64,000 bases of DNA, taken from contig NZ_PJJN01000023.1 in NCBI RefSeq assembly GCF_002929825.1, positions 1-64,000 on the forward strand. The letters run 5' to 3'. The notes below the pieces were generated by a model. That model had not been told where the DNA came from, searched no databases, and saw nothing but the letters and a program-made list of their open reading frames with translations. Positions 17,534-26,298 of this stretch are shown in pieces (position 1 is the stretch's first letter; every line of letters begins with the position of its first letter). This DNA is from Cryobacterium sp. Y29. GTDB lineage: Bacteria; Actinomycetota; Actinomycetes; Actinomycetales; Microbacteriaceae. The position numbers and the translations under genes were made by a program.

Positions 17534-17920
17534 CGCGCTCTCCCAACCCGGTTCAGGGGCGGGTGCGCACCGCGCGAACGCTGACCCTGCGATTGCCGTA
17601 GCGGCTACGGCACCGAGCAGGATCAGGGTCAGGGTCAGGGTCAGGGTCAGGGTCAGGGTCAGGGCAATCGCCCGGATACTGATCGGCACCAGCTCCTCGA
17701 CGCCGGTCACTTTGCCTACGACACCGACGTCGTCGGCGGGTGCGGCATGCGGGGTCACGGCAGCAGAATCCGGTGCGAGGGATTCTGCATCGACGTCATG
17801 CCGAAGGCCGCCCATCCCGAACGTGTCTTCCACCTGAACAAACGAGGCTTCTACCCCTGCCACGCGTGCGTCGAGGTCAGAGCCTCGGAACGTGGTCCGT
17901 GACGGCGGTGCGAGCTTCAT
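17519..17920 (-). CDS. Doubtful hypothetical protein with Leu-Thr repeat
   Basis: Open frame of 133 aa. Its hydrophobic segment (residues about 83-112) is created largely by the TCAGGG hexamer array, read as alternating Leu-Thr. No family recognised, and no clear ribosome site. It may be a small membrane protein or a spurious frame over a repeat. If not coding, the 17534-17946 gap holds only the repeat. Confidence 0.25.
   Translation of the reverse strand: MKLAPPSRTTFRGSDLDARVAGVEASFVQVEDTFGMGGLRHDVDAESLAPDSAAVTPHAAPADDVGVVGKVTGVEELVPISIRAIALTLTLTLTLTLTLILLGAVAATAIAGSAFARCAPAPEPGWESAKRAR
17623..17664. repeat. TCAGGG hexamer, 7 perfect copies
   Basis: Seven uninterrupted copies of TCAGGG (42 bp). 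The unit is two codons long, so copy changes would keep frame if the minus-strand ORF is real. Confidence 0.97.
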
Positions 17921-17946
17921 ATGCCTGCACTAGCGAAGCGAGGGTG

Positions 17947-19845
17947 TCACTTGTCCCAGGTGGGTTTTTCGACGGAAGCGGCCGCGCGGTTTTGGCCGGC
18001 GGGGCGCCAGGTTTGGGTGGGGTCGAAGACGAGCGGGCCGCGGATCCAGGGTCGGCCGTCTCGCATGTCGATGTCCCAGCCGGAGGTCTCGATGCTGGCA
18101 TGGCCTGCGTTACACAGCAGCACCGCATTGTCGACATCGGTGCGGCCACCCTCGCGCCACGGTTTCAGGTGGTGTACCTGGGTGAGCTGGGGTGGCACGG
18201 TGCAGCCGGGGATGACGCAGCCGCCGTCCCGAGCAGCCAACGCTCGGCGTTGCTGGGCGGTGAAGAATCGGTTACTGGCGCCGAGGTGCAGGATCTTACC
18301 GTTGTGGCCGAACAGCACCGGTTGATACCCGCCGGCGCAGATCAATTCGTTGACCTGGGTGGTGGTGAGCGGTCCGTCGATGCCGTCGATCCAGCCGGCG
18401 CCGCGGCCAGCGAGGAGGTCGTTGATGTTGATGTGCACAAGCACGGTGGGGGCCGCGCCGCCCATGGTCGGGGCGCCTGGATGCCGTGCGGCGGCTTCAA
18501 ACACTGCGCGGAGAATGCCAGCCTGTTTTTCGCTGCGCGAGCGGGTGTCGTCGGGTTGCTGCGGGCACGGACCGTGCACGTCTGAACTGAGCAGGTCGGG
18601 ACTGAGCGGGTCGGGACTGAGCGGGTCGGGACTGAGCGGGTCGGGCGGGTCGCTGCCGAGCGTGTCGCCAGCCTCGCCGGCCTCGGGGAGTTTGCGCGTT
18701 CCGCTGTCCTCGGCGGGTTCGCCGGCCACGACGACCTCGACGCTCGTTTCCGAAGCTGGCTTGTCGTTGCTTTCGGCTTGACGAAACGCGACCCGGGCAC
18801 GCGGAGTGGTGTCGAAGACTCGGGTCGTGCCGAACGCCGGGGTCGCGGTGTTTTCGGCTCCGGGAACCGGGTTCGCCGCCGCGGCGGAGAGGAAAGCGTC
18901 GAAGACGTTGCTGACAATGGCTCGATCGAGGGTGGTGAACCAGCCGTTTAGGCTGTAGCCGCCGTTGCTGAGGTTGCCGAAGGTAAGCCAGCTGCGCCGC
19001 TCGGGCGGGGTCTCACCGGGCGCAGTGCCGTCGGGGGCGAGGCGGGCCTTCCACTGGATGCCCTGCTGCCGCAGCAACTCCGGCGCGAACGCGATACCGG
19101 CACCGGGAAGCCCCTCGGTTTCGGGGGTGATCGCGCCGGAGCCGCTCGCGACCAAGGAGCGTTCCACCCGGTCGAGATCCGCCACCAGGACGGAGGATCG
19201 CAGGCCGTCGAGCACCGACACGATCACGCGCGCCTGCTCCAGCCCGAGTTTCCCACACTGCAGTGCTTCACCGAGAACGGGGTAGGTGGGGGTGAGGGGG
19301 CGGCCGAGGAGCATCCGCTGGCCGACTTTCTCGCCGAGCGCGGACCGCTGGCGAACCTCGGTTCGGGACAGCCGGGCGAGAGTGCAGATCAGGTCCACGC
19401 CGCTGCGGCAGCCGAGGCGACGGGCCAGCGTCGGCGCAGCCAGAGCCCCCGCCGCGCCCGCCGCCGCCGGGCTCTCCAGCACGGCGCTCCCTGTTATCGC
19501 AGAATCCTCATCAGCACTCGTAGTATTTGCCTGAGCAGTAGATGCCTGAGCAGTAGATGCCTGAGTAGTAGAGACCTGAGTAGTAGATGCCTGAGCAGCG
19601 GCGCTTTGGGCCGCGGCAGCATCGAAATACACGGACCGGCGCAACACATCCGTGGTGGAAAGCACCCGGGCTCCGTCGACCACCCGGCCCACACTCTCCA
19701 GCGCGAGCAGCACGGTCAGCGATTCTTCATCACCGAGCAGCCCGAACGACACCCCACGCAACGCCGTCAATAGAATCTCCCGAGCCTGCTCCACCGCCAC
19801 AATCACGGGGTGTGAACTGAACTCACTCGGGTTTTCCATGAACAT
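17947..19845 (-). CDS. DUF222 / HNH endonuclease-domain protein (13E12-repeat family)
   Basis: About 632 aa. The N-terminal half is the DUF222 helical domain; the middle is a variable low-complexity linker with two sets of 15-bp repeats; the C-terminus is an HNH domain (residues about 540-590: GCVIPGC, then QVHHLKPWREGG, then DNAVLLCNAGH). Actinobacterial genomes carry many copies of this family, and some behave as mobile or horizontally spread DNA. The biological role is not established. The best start is ATG 19845, 11 nt after GGAGG; GTG 19866 and ATG 19854 are alternatives. Confidence 0.88.
   Translation of the reverse strand: MFMENPSEFSSHPVIVAVEQAREILLTALRGVSFGLLGDEESLTVLLALESVGRVVDGARVLSTTDVLRRSVYFDAAAAQSAAAQASTTQVSTTQASTAQASTAQANTTSADEDSAITGSAVLESPAAAGAAGALAAPTLARRLGCRSGVDLICTLARLSRTEVRQRSALGEKVGQRMLLGRPLTPTYPVLGEALQCGKLGLEQARVIVSVLDGLRSSVLVADLDRVERSLVASGSGAITPETEGLPGAGIAFAPELLRQQGIQWKARLAPDGTAPGETPPERRSWLTFGNLSNGGYSLNGWFTTLDRAIVSNVFDAFLSAAAANPVPGAENTATPAFGTTRVFDTTPRARVAFRQAESNDKPASETSVEVVVAGEPAEDSGTRKLPEAGEAGDTLGSDPPDPLSPDPLSPDPLSPDLLSSDVHGPCPQQPDDTRSRSEKQAGILRAVFEAAARHPGAPTMGGAAPTVLVHININDLLAGRGAGWIDGIDGPLTTTQVNELICAGGYQPVLFGHNGKILHLGASNRFFTAQQRRALAARDGGCVIPGCTVPPQLTQVHHLKPWREGGRTDVDNAVLLCNAGHASIETSGWDIDMRDGRPWIRGPLVFDPTQTWRPAGQNRAAASVEKPTWDK
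18586..18645 (-). repeat. 15-bp tandem repeat, 4 copies, in the DUF222-HNH gene
   Basis: ACTGAGCGGGTCGGG repeated (first copy with one change), encoding a (D)PLSP repeat in the linker of the minus-strand protein. Confidence 0.92.
19531..19590 (-). repeat. Second 15-bp tandem repeat, 4 copies, in the DUF222-HNH gene
   Basis: CTGAGCAGTAGATGC and close variants encode a STTQA/STAQA repeat near residues 95-120. Confidence 0.9.
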
Positions 19846-20170
19846 GGGCGCCATTGCCTCCTGCACACCATTCTACCGCGAATCGAACACAAACGCGAGA
19901 GAACCTCAGAAGTATTGCAATTGATAAATTGGCACGATCGACGCGAATTCGCGATGACAGCGGTCAATTCTGCAAAGTATTAGCGGGGTACTCCCTGGTG
20001 ATTCACCGCCGCGGCGGTCTAGGTTTTATCGAAGAAATAAACGATTCTTCATCAGAAATGAGCCCCGAACAATTCCGTCTGCCCCACGGCCCGACGCAGC
20101 CAATTCTCCGCCGCCGATGAACGACCGCGGCGGTCATCGGCGCTGAGTTGGCTCGTGGTCTTCCTGTACC

Positions 20171-20234
20171 CCGACGACCCTGCACACCGACGACCCTGCA
20201 CACCGACGACCCTGCACCCCGACGACTGTGCACC
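20171..20234. repeat. 16-bp tandem repeat, about 4 copies, non-coding
   Basis: CCGACGACCCTGCACA begins at 20171, 20187 and 20203, with a degenerate fourth copy at 20219. The period is not a multiple of three, in keeping with its intergenic position. Confidence 0.9.
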
Positions 20235-20250
20235 GCCTTCCGCCCGCGCC

Positions 20251-20284
20251 TCGCCGGTACCAGTGACTCGCCGGTACCAGTGAC
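20251..20284. repeat. 17-bp tandem duplication, non-coding
   Basis: TCGCCGGTACCAGTGAC occurs twice head to tail (20251-20267, 20268-20284). Confidence 0.95.
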
Positions 20285-20318
20285 TCAACGCAAACCTCCG
20301 AGCATCGAAACTCAACTT

Positions 20319-20696
20319 TCAGGGGAGGGGCAGCACCGGCACATGCCCGATCAGGGTCGCCCGGGACCCGGACGCGTGGATGGCGCCGCTCGCCAGGCCG
20401 TCCGCCCAGGGCAGGGCGCCGGTGGCGAGCGCGAGCCAGGTGGCGGCATCCGTCTCGATGACGTTGGGCGGTGTACCGCGGGTGTGACGCGGGCCGGCGA
20501 CACACTGCACGGCGCCGAACGGCGGCACGCGCACCTCGAGGGTGTTGCCCTCAGCCTGCTCGGCCAGCAGTTGCAGGGTGTAGCGCACGGCTTGCGCCCG
20601 GATGTCTCGGCTCGCGCTGGTACCCGCAGCGACCGCCGTGAGAGCCGCCCGCACAGCCGCCCGGCCGGCTCCGTCGTCGATGCGCGCTCGTGCCAT
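20319..20696 (-). CDS. Sterol carrier (SCP2-like) family protein
   Basis: 125 aa. Resembles the short actinobacterial SCP2/MDMPI-C-like proteins found next to purD and purF: a helical N-terminus (RAAVRAALTAV), a beta-rich middle (LEVRVPPFGAVQCV) and the late WLALATGALPW followed by ASGSRA typical of the fold. Longer upstream frames run over purD on the other strand, so ATG 20696 is chosen. Divergent from purD with about 50 nt between starts. Ligand and role unknown. Confidence 0.75.
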   Translation of the reverse strand: MARARIDDGAGRAAVRAALTAVAAGTSASRDIRAQAVRYTLQLLAEQAEGNTLEVRVPPFGAVQCVAGPRHTRGTPPNVIETDAATWLALATGALPWADGLASGAIHASGSRATLIGHVPVLPLP

Positions 20697-20748
20697 GCTT
20701 CCAGTCTGCCCGATCCGCCGGGCCCGGGGCATCGGGTAGCCTGAAACG

Positions 20749-22014
20749 GTGAAAATTCTGGTCCTTGGTTCCGGTGCCCGCGAGCACGCCATCATCACCG
20801 CGCTGCTTCGTGAGCAGCCGCGACCGAGCGTCGAATGCGCCCCCGGCAACGCCGGTATCGCGGCCGAAGTTGCGGTCGTAGCGCTCGACCCCAACGACCC
20901 GGTCGCCGTCGCCGACTATGCCGTGTTGAACAGCATCGAACTCGTCGTCATCGGTCCGGAGGCCCCGCTCGTGGCCGGCGTCGCCGACGCCCTGCGCACT
21001 CGCGGTATCGCCGTATTCGGGCCCGACCGGGCCGCCGCTGCCCTCGAGGGCAGCAAGACCTTCGCCAAACGCATCATGGATGAGGCCGGGGTCCCTACCG
21101 GCCGCGCCGTGCGCGCCGGCACCCTGGCCGAAACCAGCGCTGCGCTCGACGAGTTTGGAGCGCCCTACGTGGTCAAAGCCGACGGCCTCGCCGCCGGCAA
21201 GGGCGTGCTGGTCACATCGGATCGCGCCGCAGCTCTCGCCCACGCCACCTTCTGGCTCGAACACGGCAGCGTGCTCATCGAAGAGTTCCTCGACGGCCAG
21301 GAGATCTCGCTGTTTCTGCTCAGCGACGGCCACAGCGTCTTACCGCTCTCGCCCGCCCAGGACTACAAACGCGCCCTCGACCATGACGCCGGCCCGAACA
21401 CCGGCGGCATGGGCGCGTACTCGCCGCTGCCTTGGCTCGACGCCCGGTTCGGGAGCGAGAACGAGTTCGTCGACGAGATCATCGAGACGGTTGCGTTGCC
21501 GACGATACGCCAGCTCGCCGCCGAGGGCACCCCGTTCGTCGGGTTGCTCTACTGCGGACTTATTTTGACGGATGCCGGCATCCGTGTCATTGAATTCAAC
21601 GCGCGCTTCGGAGACCCCGAGACGCAGGTCGTGCTGCCGCGCCTGCTCACGCCGCTGTCTGGCCTGCTGCTGGCCGCCGCGACCGGCACACTCGGCACAC
21701 TACCCCGGCCGGAGTTCTCCGCCGATGTGGCCGTGACCGTGGTCGTCGCGAGCGAAAATTACCCAGAAACCCCGCTGGTCGGGCGCGAGATCACCGGATT
21801 GGACGCCGCGCTGCGGGTGCCCGGCGTCACGATCGCACACGCCGCGACGGCGACTCAGGGTGACACGATCGTGTCCACCGGCGGCCGAGTGCTCAGCGTC
21901 GTCGCCGTGGGCGCCTCATTCCTCGAGGCCCGCGCGCGCGCCTACGAGGCGCTCGGGCAGGTGTCGCTCGAAGGCTCACACTATCGAACAGACATCGCCG
22001 CCCGCGTCGCCTGA
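20749..22014 (+). CDS. purD: Phosphoribosylamine-glycine ligase (GAR synthetase)
   Basis: Second purine step: phosphoribosylamine + glycine + ATP to GAR. 421 aa, standard length. The N-terminal KILVLGSGAREHAI, the ATP-grasp parts PYVVKADGLAAGKGV and DYKRALDHDAGPNTGGMGAY, and the metal-binding VIEFNARFGDPETQ are all intact. GTG 20749 lies 6 nt after TAGCCT with no clear Shine-Dalgarno, so it may be leaderless. Stands alone, separate from purMF. Confidence 0.97.
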   Translation: MKILVLGSGAREHAIITALLREQPRPSVECAPGNAGIAAEVAVVALDPNDPVAVADYAVLNSIELVVIGPEAPLVAGVADALRTRGIAVFGPDRAAAALEGSKTFAKRIMDEAGVPTGRAVRAGTLAETSAALDEFGAPYVVKADGLAAGKGVLVTSDRAAALAHATFWLEHGSVLIEEFLDGQEISLFLLSDGHSVLPLSPAQDYKRALDHDAGPNTGGMGAYSPLPWLDARFGSENEFVDEIIETVALPTIRQLAAEGTPFVGLLYCGLILTDAGIRVIEFNARFGDPETQVVLPRLLTPLSGLLLAAATGTLGTLPRPEFSADVAVTVVVASENYPETPLVGREITGLDAALRVPGVTIAHAATATQGDTIVSTGGRVLSVVAVGASFLEARARAYEALGQVSLEGSHYRTDIAARVA

Positions 22015-22032
22015 CTGACACCCCGACACCGC

Positions 22033-22067
22033 GCTGACGGGCGATGTCGGGGCCATCGCCCGTCAGC
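22033..22067. terminator. Bidirectional terminator between purD and the carboxyltransferase gene
   Basis: Perfect 14-bp stem: GCTGACGGGCGATG (22033-22046) and CATCGCCCGTCAGC (22054-22067) with a 7-nt loop, between convergent genes. Confidence 0.75.
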
Positions 22068-22071
22068 GGGC

Positions 22072-23598
22072 TCAGGTGCGTCGGCCCATGGCCCGAAACT
22101 TCGACACCCGTCGCGGCAGCAGCTCGTCGACCGGCACGCTTGCGAGCGTGGACAGCTCGTACTCGATGGCCGCCGCCATCCGCTGGCAGAACGCCCGTCC
22201 TTCCTCGGCTGCATTCGGGCGCTCGTCGACGATATGGTCGACGATCCCGTTGGCAAAGAGCGACGCGACGTCTACCCCCTGTGCTTCCGACATGGCCGGG
22301 GCAAATTCCGTCGTTCGGTGCACGATGGCGCTCGCGCCCTCGGGCGGCAGCGGGGACAGCCAGGAATGCTGCGCAGCAATGGTGCGGTCGGCCGGTAACA
22401 GCGCGAGTGCCCCACCGCCAGCCCCCTGGCCGAGCAAGACCGACACACTGGCCGACCGCAGGCCGATGAGCTCATGCAGGGAACGAGCGATTTCACCGGC
22501 CATCCCACCCTCCTCGGACTCCTGCGACAGGGCGGCCCCGGCCGTATCGATCACGGTGAGCAGCGGCAGCCCGAGTTCCTCGGCGAGGCGCATACCCCGG
22601 CGGGCCTCGCGTAGCGACCCCGGACCCATCGTGGTGTCGCGTGACGGCCGCGGGCGAACGTGACCCAGAACAATGCAGCTCTGCTGCCCGAAGCGCGCCA
22701 GAGCAAGCATGAGCCCCGGGTCGTTCTCGCCCTCGCCCGTGCCGTTGAGCGGCAGCACGTCGTGGGCGCCGTAGGCGAGCAGCTGGCGCAGGTCGGGCCG
22801 GCGCGGGTTTCGCGAGATTTGGATGGATGCCCACGCGCCAACGGGAGCGGGCCGCACCTGCAGGCTCTCCGGGGCCGCCACCGGGGTGGTCGCCTTGCCG
22901 GTGAGGATGGTGAGCGCCCGGTCAACGATTTCCGGCAGCTGCTCAGGCGGCACGACGGCGTCGATCAGACCGTGGTTGAACAGGTTTTCGGCGACCTGCA
23001 CGTTCTCCGGAAACTTTTTTCCGTAGAGCGCTTCATAGACCCGCGGGCCCAGGAACCCGAGCAGCGCGCCCGGCTCCGCCACCGTGACGTGCCCGAGCGA
23101 TCCCCACGATGCCATGACCCCGCCCGTGGTGGGGTGCCGCAGGTAGACGAGATACGGATGCCCCGCCTGCCGGTGCGCCCGCACGGCGGCGGTGATCTTC
23201 ACCATGGAGAGAAAGGCGAGCGTGCCCTCCTGCATGCGGGTACCGCCGGAGGCCGGCCCGGCCAGTACTGGCAGCCCCTCGCGAGTGGCGCGTTCGATCG
23301 CGTCGACGATACGGTCCGCGGCCGAGAGCCCGATGGAGCCGGCCAGGAACGCGAACTCGCTCACCACGATCACTACCCGGTGCCCGCGGATCAGGCCCTC
23401 GCCCGTCAGCACGGATTCGTCGGTGCCGCTCTTCTCCCGAGCCTTCATTAGAGCAAGCCGGTACGCCTCGTCCGGGTCGGGATCGACCACGGGCTGGTCC
23501 CAGCTCGAAAACGATCCGTCGTCGAGTACCACCCCAATAAGTTCGGCGGCGCTGAGGTGACGGGTTTTCGGTTCGGTCAACGCCTTGTCATTCGGCAC
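22072..23598 (-). CDS. Acyl-CoA carboxyltransferase, fused AccD-AccA-like
   Basis: 508 aa with two crotonase-fold carboxyltransferase halves. The N-half has GGTRMQEGTLAFLSMVK and HPTTGGVMASWGSLG (AccD/beta-like); the C-half has GQGAGGGALALLPAD and EEGGMAGEIARSLHEL (AccA/alpha-like). The AccD zinc finger is absent. It could transfer carboxyl from biotin to an acyl-CoA or, like MdcD/E of malonate decarboxylase, act in decarboxylation. No biotin carboxylase or BCCP gene is in the window. GTG 23598 lies 2 nt after the CoA-transferase stop, so the pair is coupled. Confidence 0.82.
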   Translation of the reverse strand: MPNDKALTEPKTRHLSAAELIGVVLDDGSFSSWDQPVVDPDPDEAYRLALMKAREKSGTDESVLTGEGLIRGHRVVIVVSEFAFLAGSIGLSAADRIVDAIERATREGLPVLAGPASGGTRMQEGTLAFLSMVKITAAVRAHRQAGHPYLVYLRHPTTGGVMASWGSLGHVTVAEPGALLGFLGPRVYEALYGKKFPENVQVAENLFNHGLIDAVVPPEQLPEIVDRALTILTGKATTPVAAPESLQVRPAPVGAWASIQISRNPRRPDLRQLLAYGAHDVLPLNGTGEGENDPGLMLALARFGQQSCIVLGHVRPRPSRDTTMGPGSLREARRGMRLAEELGLPLLTVIDTAGAALSQESEEGGMAGEIARSLHELIGLRSASVSVLLGQGAGGGALALLPADRTIAAQHSWLSPLPPEGASAIVHRTTEFAPAMSEAQGVDVASLFANGIVDHIVDERPNAAEEGRAFCQRMAAAIEYELSTLASVPVDELLPRRVSKFRAMGRRT

Positions 23599-23600
23599 GG

Positions 23601-24809
23601 TTAGATCCCTTCCACTGCGCGATTGAGCCAGTCACGTATTTCGCTGCCGTGCTGGTTGAGCACCGGTGGAGCAGAGTGCGTGGTGTTGGTCGTCTCGGCG
23701 GTGTCGGCGGGGCTGAAGAACCGCAGCGGCGGGCCCGGGAGGCTGATTTTGCCGAGCACGTCATGCTCGACGTCGATCAGCAGTCCCTGCGACAGTGCCT
23801 GGTCCCACTGATAGACCTCATCCAGCGAGCGCACCTTTCCGGCCGGAATCCCGGCCTCACCGAGCTTGTGAAGCAGCGGCGCCGCGTCGAAATGGGCGAA
23901 GGCATCCGTTATCGCCGCCTTGAGGCTCTCCCGGTTGCGCACGCGATGGGCGTTGGTGGCCCACTCGGCCCGGGCAGGATCGAAGCCGAACTCGGCCGCG
24001 AAGGTGGCCCAGAGCTTCTCACTGCCGATGCTGATCTGCACGCTGCCGTCGCGGCACGCGAACAGGCCGTAGGGTGCGATTGACGGATGGTGGTTGCCCT
24101 GAGCCTCAGGCACCTCGCCCGCCACGGTGGCGCGGGTGCCCTGAAAGGCGTGCACTCCCACGAGTGCGGCCAAAAGCGAGGTGCGAACGATCTGCCCCTC
24201 CCCCGTGCGCTCGCGCTGCAGTAAGGCTGCGAGGAGCCCGAAGGCGCCGTACATTCCCGAGAGCAGATCGGCGATCGGTACCCCCACCCGCTGCGGGTCG
24301 TCTGGGCCGGATCCGGTGAGCGACATGAGGCCGGCCTCGCCCTGCAGAATCTGGTCGTAGCCGCTACGGCTCGACTCGGGGCCGTCGTGGCCGAAACCGG
24401 TGATCGAGAGGATCACGAGCGACGGGTTGAGCTCGTGCATCGCCTCGGGCGAGAATCCGAGGCGGTCCAGAACGCCGGGGCGGAAGTTCTCGACCACCAC
24501 GTCGGCGCGCAGCAGCAGGTCGCGCAGCACAGCGTGGCCGTCGTCACTCTTCAGGTCGAGGGCGATTGACTCCTTGTTGCGGTTGCAGGAGAGGAAGTAG
24601 GTGGATTGCAGGTTGTCGTCGGGGCCGACGAACGGCGGACCCCAGCCCCGGGTATCGTCTCCCATTCCAGGATTTTCCACCTTGATGACGCGTGCCCCGA
24701 GGTCGGCGAGCATCATGCTCGCGTGCGGCCCGGCGAGGGCACGACTCAGGTCGACGACCAGATAGCCCTCGAGTGGACCTCGCGCTCGGGTCTGAGTGTC
24801 CGTGCTCAT
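23601..24809 (-). CDS. CaiB/BaiF family (type III) CoA-transferase
   Basis: 402 aa, the normal size. N-terminal VVDLSRALAGPHASMMLADLGARVIKVE with the catalytic Asp expected in NLKS/ALDLKSDDGHAVL region, and VENFRPGVLDRLGF, SITGFGHDGP and the QGEAGLMSLTG stretches are typical. These enzymes swap CoA between carboxylic acids, for example formyl-, succinyl- or oxalyl-CoA. ATG 24809 follows GAGAGGA. It lies between the MatC-like transporter and the carboxyltransferase, so the substrate is probably the imported dicarboxylate (inference). Confidence 0.9.
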   Translation of the reverse strand: MSTDTQTRARGPLEGYLVVDLSRALAGPHASMMLADLGARVIKVENPGMGDDTRGWGPPFVGPDDNLQSTYFLSCNRNKESIALDLKSDDGHAVLRDLLLRADVVVENFRPGVLDRLGFSPEAMHELNPSLVILSITGFGHDGPESSRSGYDQILQGEAGLMSLTGSGPDDPQRVGVPIADLLSGMYGAFGLLAALLQRERTGEGQIVRTSLLAALVGVHAFQGTRATVAGEVPEAQGNHHPSIAPYGLFACRDGSVQISIGSEKLWATFAAEFGFDPARAEWATNAHRVRNRESLKAAITDAFAHFDAAPLLHKLGEAGIPAGKVRSLDEVYQWDQALSQGLLIDVEHDVLGKISLPGPPLRFFSPADTAETTNTTHSAPPVLNQHGSEIRDWLNRAVEGI

Positions 24810-24845
24810 ATTCAGTCCTCTCTCGATCTGCGGTGTGTGGTGTGT

Positions 24846-26213
24846 CTACAGCCAGCCGGGCAGGACCAGCACCGCCCAGGCGATGGCGGGGCCGGCCACC
24901 ACGACGATGCCGCTGTAGGCCAGGATCTGCTTGTAGAAGCGATCTTTGTCGACGTCGTCGGGGGCGTTGGCCAGCACGAGAGCGCCGTTCGTAGAGAACG
25001 GCGACACGTCCACGATGGTCGATGCCACGGCGAGGGCGCAGATCACGCCGATCGCCCCGATTTCGCCGCTGGCCAGGAACGGTACGGCGAGGGGAATGAG
25101 GGCTGCCAGGATGGCGGTCGAAGAGGCGAAGGCCGAGACGATGGCACCGATATAGCAAATCAGCAGCGCCGCCAGCAGGGGCATACCCAGGTTGGCTACG
25201 GCATCCGACACGTATGCGATGGTGCCGGCCTCTTCGAGCACGCCCACGAAGGTGAGCATGCCGCAGATGAGCAGTACGGTCGACCAGCTGATCTTGTTGA
25301 CGGCACCCTTCTGCGCCGCGGGCGAGACCAGAGCGAGGATGACGGCGATGGTGATGGCCACGAAACCGACATCGACCTTGAAACCGAGTGCGATGACGGC
25401 CAGGGCGATGAGGCCGGCCACGGTGATCAACTGAGGAATGCGTTCCGCACGGGTCGATGTCTGCTGTGCGCCGTCACCGGCGGGGTCGCGCGGGCCGTAG
25501 ATGCCGGAGCCGAAGCCCTTGAATGCCACGTCGCCACCGGCCCGAGCACCCACGCTGACCGCCATCCGAGCCTCGGCGGCCTGCTCCACGAAGTGTCCGA
25601 CCCGGCTCGAGAGGAGCCCGCGGCCACCGAGCACGATGAACAATACGACGGCGATCAGGAAGTTGAAGATGAGGCTCGACAGGAATACCGCCGTGGGGCT
25701 CGCGTCGAGCCCCGTGGTCGAGATGAGGCTGTTGACGATCACGCCGTAGACGGCGATAGGCGAGAATCCACCGCCCTGTGCTCCGTGAATCACCATCATG
25801 CCCATGAGCAGGGGGCTGATCTTGTACTTGCGGGCGAAGCCGAGCGCGATCGGTGCCACGATGGCCACCGCGGCCGGGGACAGTGCACCAACGGCGGTGA
25901 TCACAGCCGTGATGATGAACATGATCCAGGGGATCAGAGCTACCCGTCCCCCGACAAGTCGAACCGATCCGCGCACGAGCAGGTCGATCGTGCCGTTGCC
26001 CTGCGCGATCGCAAAGAGGTACGTGACCCCCACGAGCGTCAGGAAGAGCCCGCCGGGAAAATTGGCGAGGATGTCAGCGGTCTCCATGCCGAGGAAGACT
26101 GTGCCGAGCAGGAAAGCACCGACGAAAGCCAACGCCCCCATATTGACGGGAAGTAGCGTGGCGGTCAGAAACATCACCGCCAGGATGATGATCGAGATGA
26201 TGGGAGCGGACAT
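24846..26213 (-). CDS. MatC-like dicarboxylate/malonate carrier (SLC13/IT superfamily)
   Basis: About 455 aa, 11-12 membrane segments, no soluble domain. The N-terminal region with ALAFVGAFLLGTVFLGM, FPGGLFLTLVGVTYLF, HGAQGGGFSPIAVYG and the late DVSPFSTNGALVLAN match the MatC-N type carriers, named for rhizobial malonate uptake. ATG 26213 has GGAGG 7 nt upstream, better than ATG 26234. It heads a minus-strand operon with the CoA-transferase and carboxyltransferase, divergent from a FadR-type regulator. Malonate is a guess; other C3-C4 dicarboxylates are possible. Confidence 0.8.
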   Translation of the reverse strand: MSAPIISIIILAVMFLTATLLPVNMGALAFVGAFLLGTVFLGMETADILANFPGGLFLTLVGVTYLFAIAQGNGTIDLLVRGSVRLVGGRVALIPWIMFIITAVITAVGALSPAAVAIVAPIALGFARKYKISPLLMGMMVIHGAQGGGFSPIAVYGVIVNSLISTTGLDASPTAVFLSSLIFNFLIAVVLFIVLGGRGLLSSRVGHFVEQAAEARMAVSVGARAGGDVAFKGFGSGIYGPRDPAGDGAQQTSTRAERIPQLITVAGLIALAVIALGFKVDVGFVAITIAVILALVSPAAQKGAVNKISWSTVLLICGMLTFVGVLEEAGTIAYVSDAVANLGMPLLAALLICYIGAIVSAFASSTAILAALIPLAVPFLASGEIGAIGVICALAVASTIVDVSPFSTNGALVLANAPDDVDKDRFYKQILAYSGIVVVAGPAIAWAVLVLPGWL

Positions 26214-26298
26214 CCTTGTTCCTCCATGATTCAAGCGAATGTGGGCTATTGGCTCACTGGACTAGCCTCCTAGATAGTAGGTGACTTTGTCAACGCCC

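Larger units (their letters stand above)
19867..20318. other. Gene-free stretch with short tandem repeats
   Basis: About 450 bp between the DUF222-HNH gene and the SCP2-like gene. No convincing coding frame. The left part (19900-20060) is AT-richer than its surroundings; the right part holds the 16-bp and 17-bp repeats listed separately. Confidence 0.7.

Noticed and set aside
17623..17664. Telomere-like repeat or replication element
   Set aside because: TCAGGG is not a telomere unit, the array is inside a chromosomal gene region, and no replication genes are near.
17947..19845. Group II intron or restriction enzyme reading of the HNH gene
   Set aside because: There is no reverse transcriptase or methyltransferase; the DUF222 plus HNH layout is a known actinobacterial family.
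20171..20284. CRISPR array
   Set aside because: The 16- and 17-bp units are directly adjacent with no spacers, and no cas genes are present.
24606..26156. 516-aa plus-strand frame
   Set aside because: It is the opposite strand of the MatC-like carrier; the product is His/Asp/Arg-rich, as expected from antisense of high-GC membrane protein codons.
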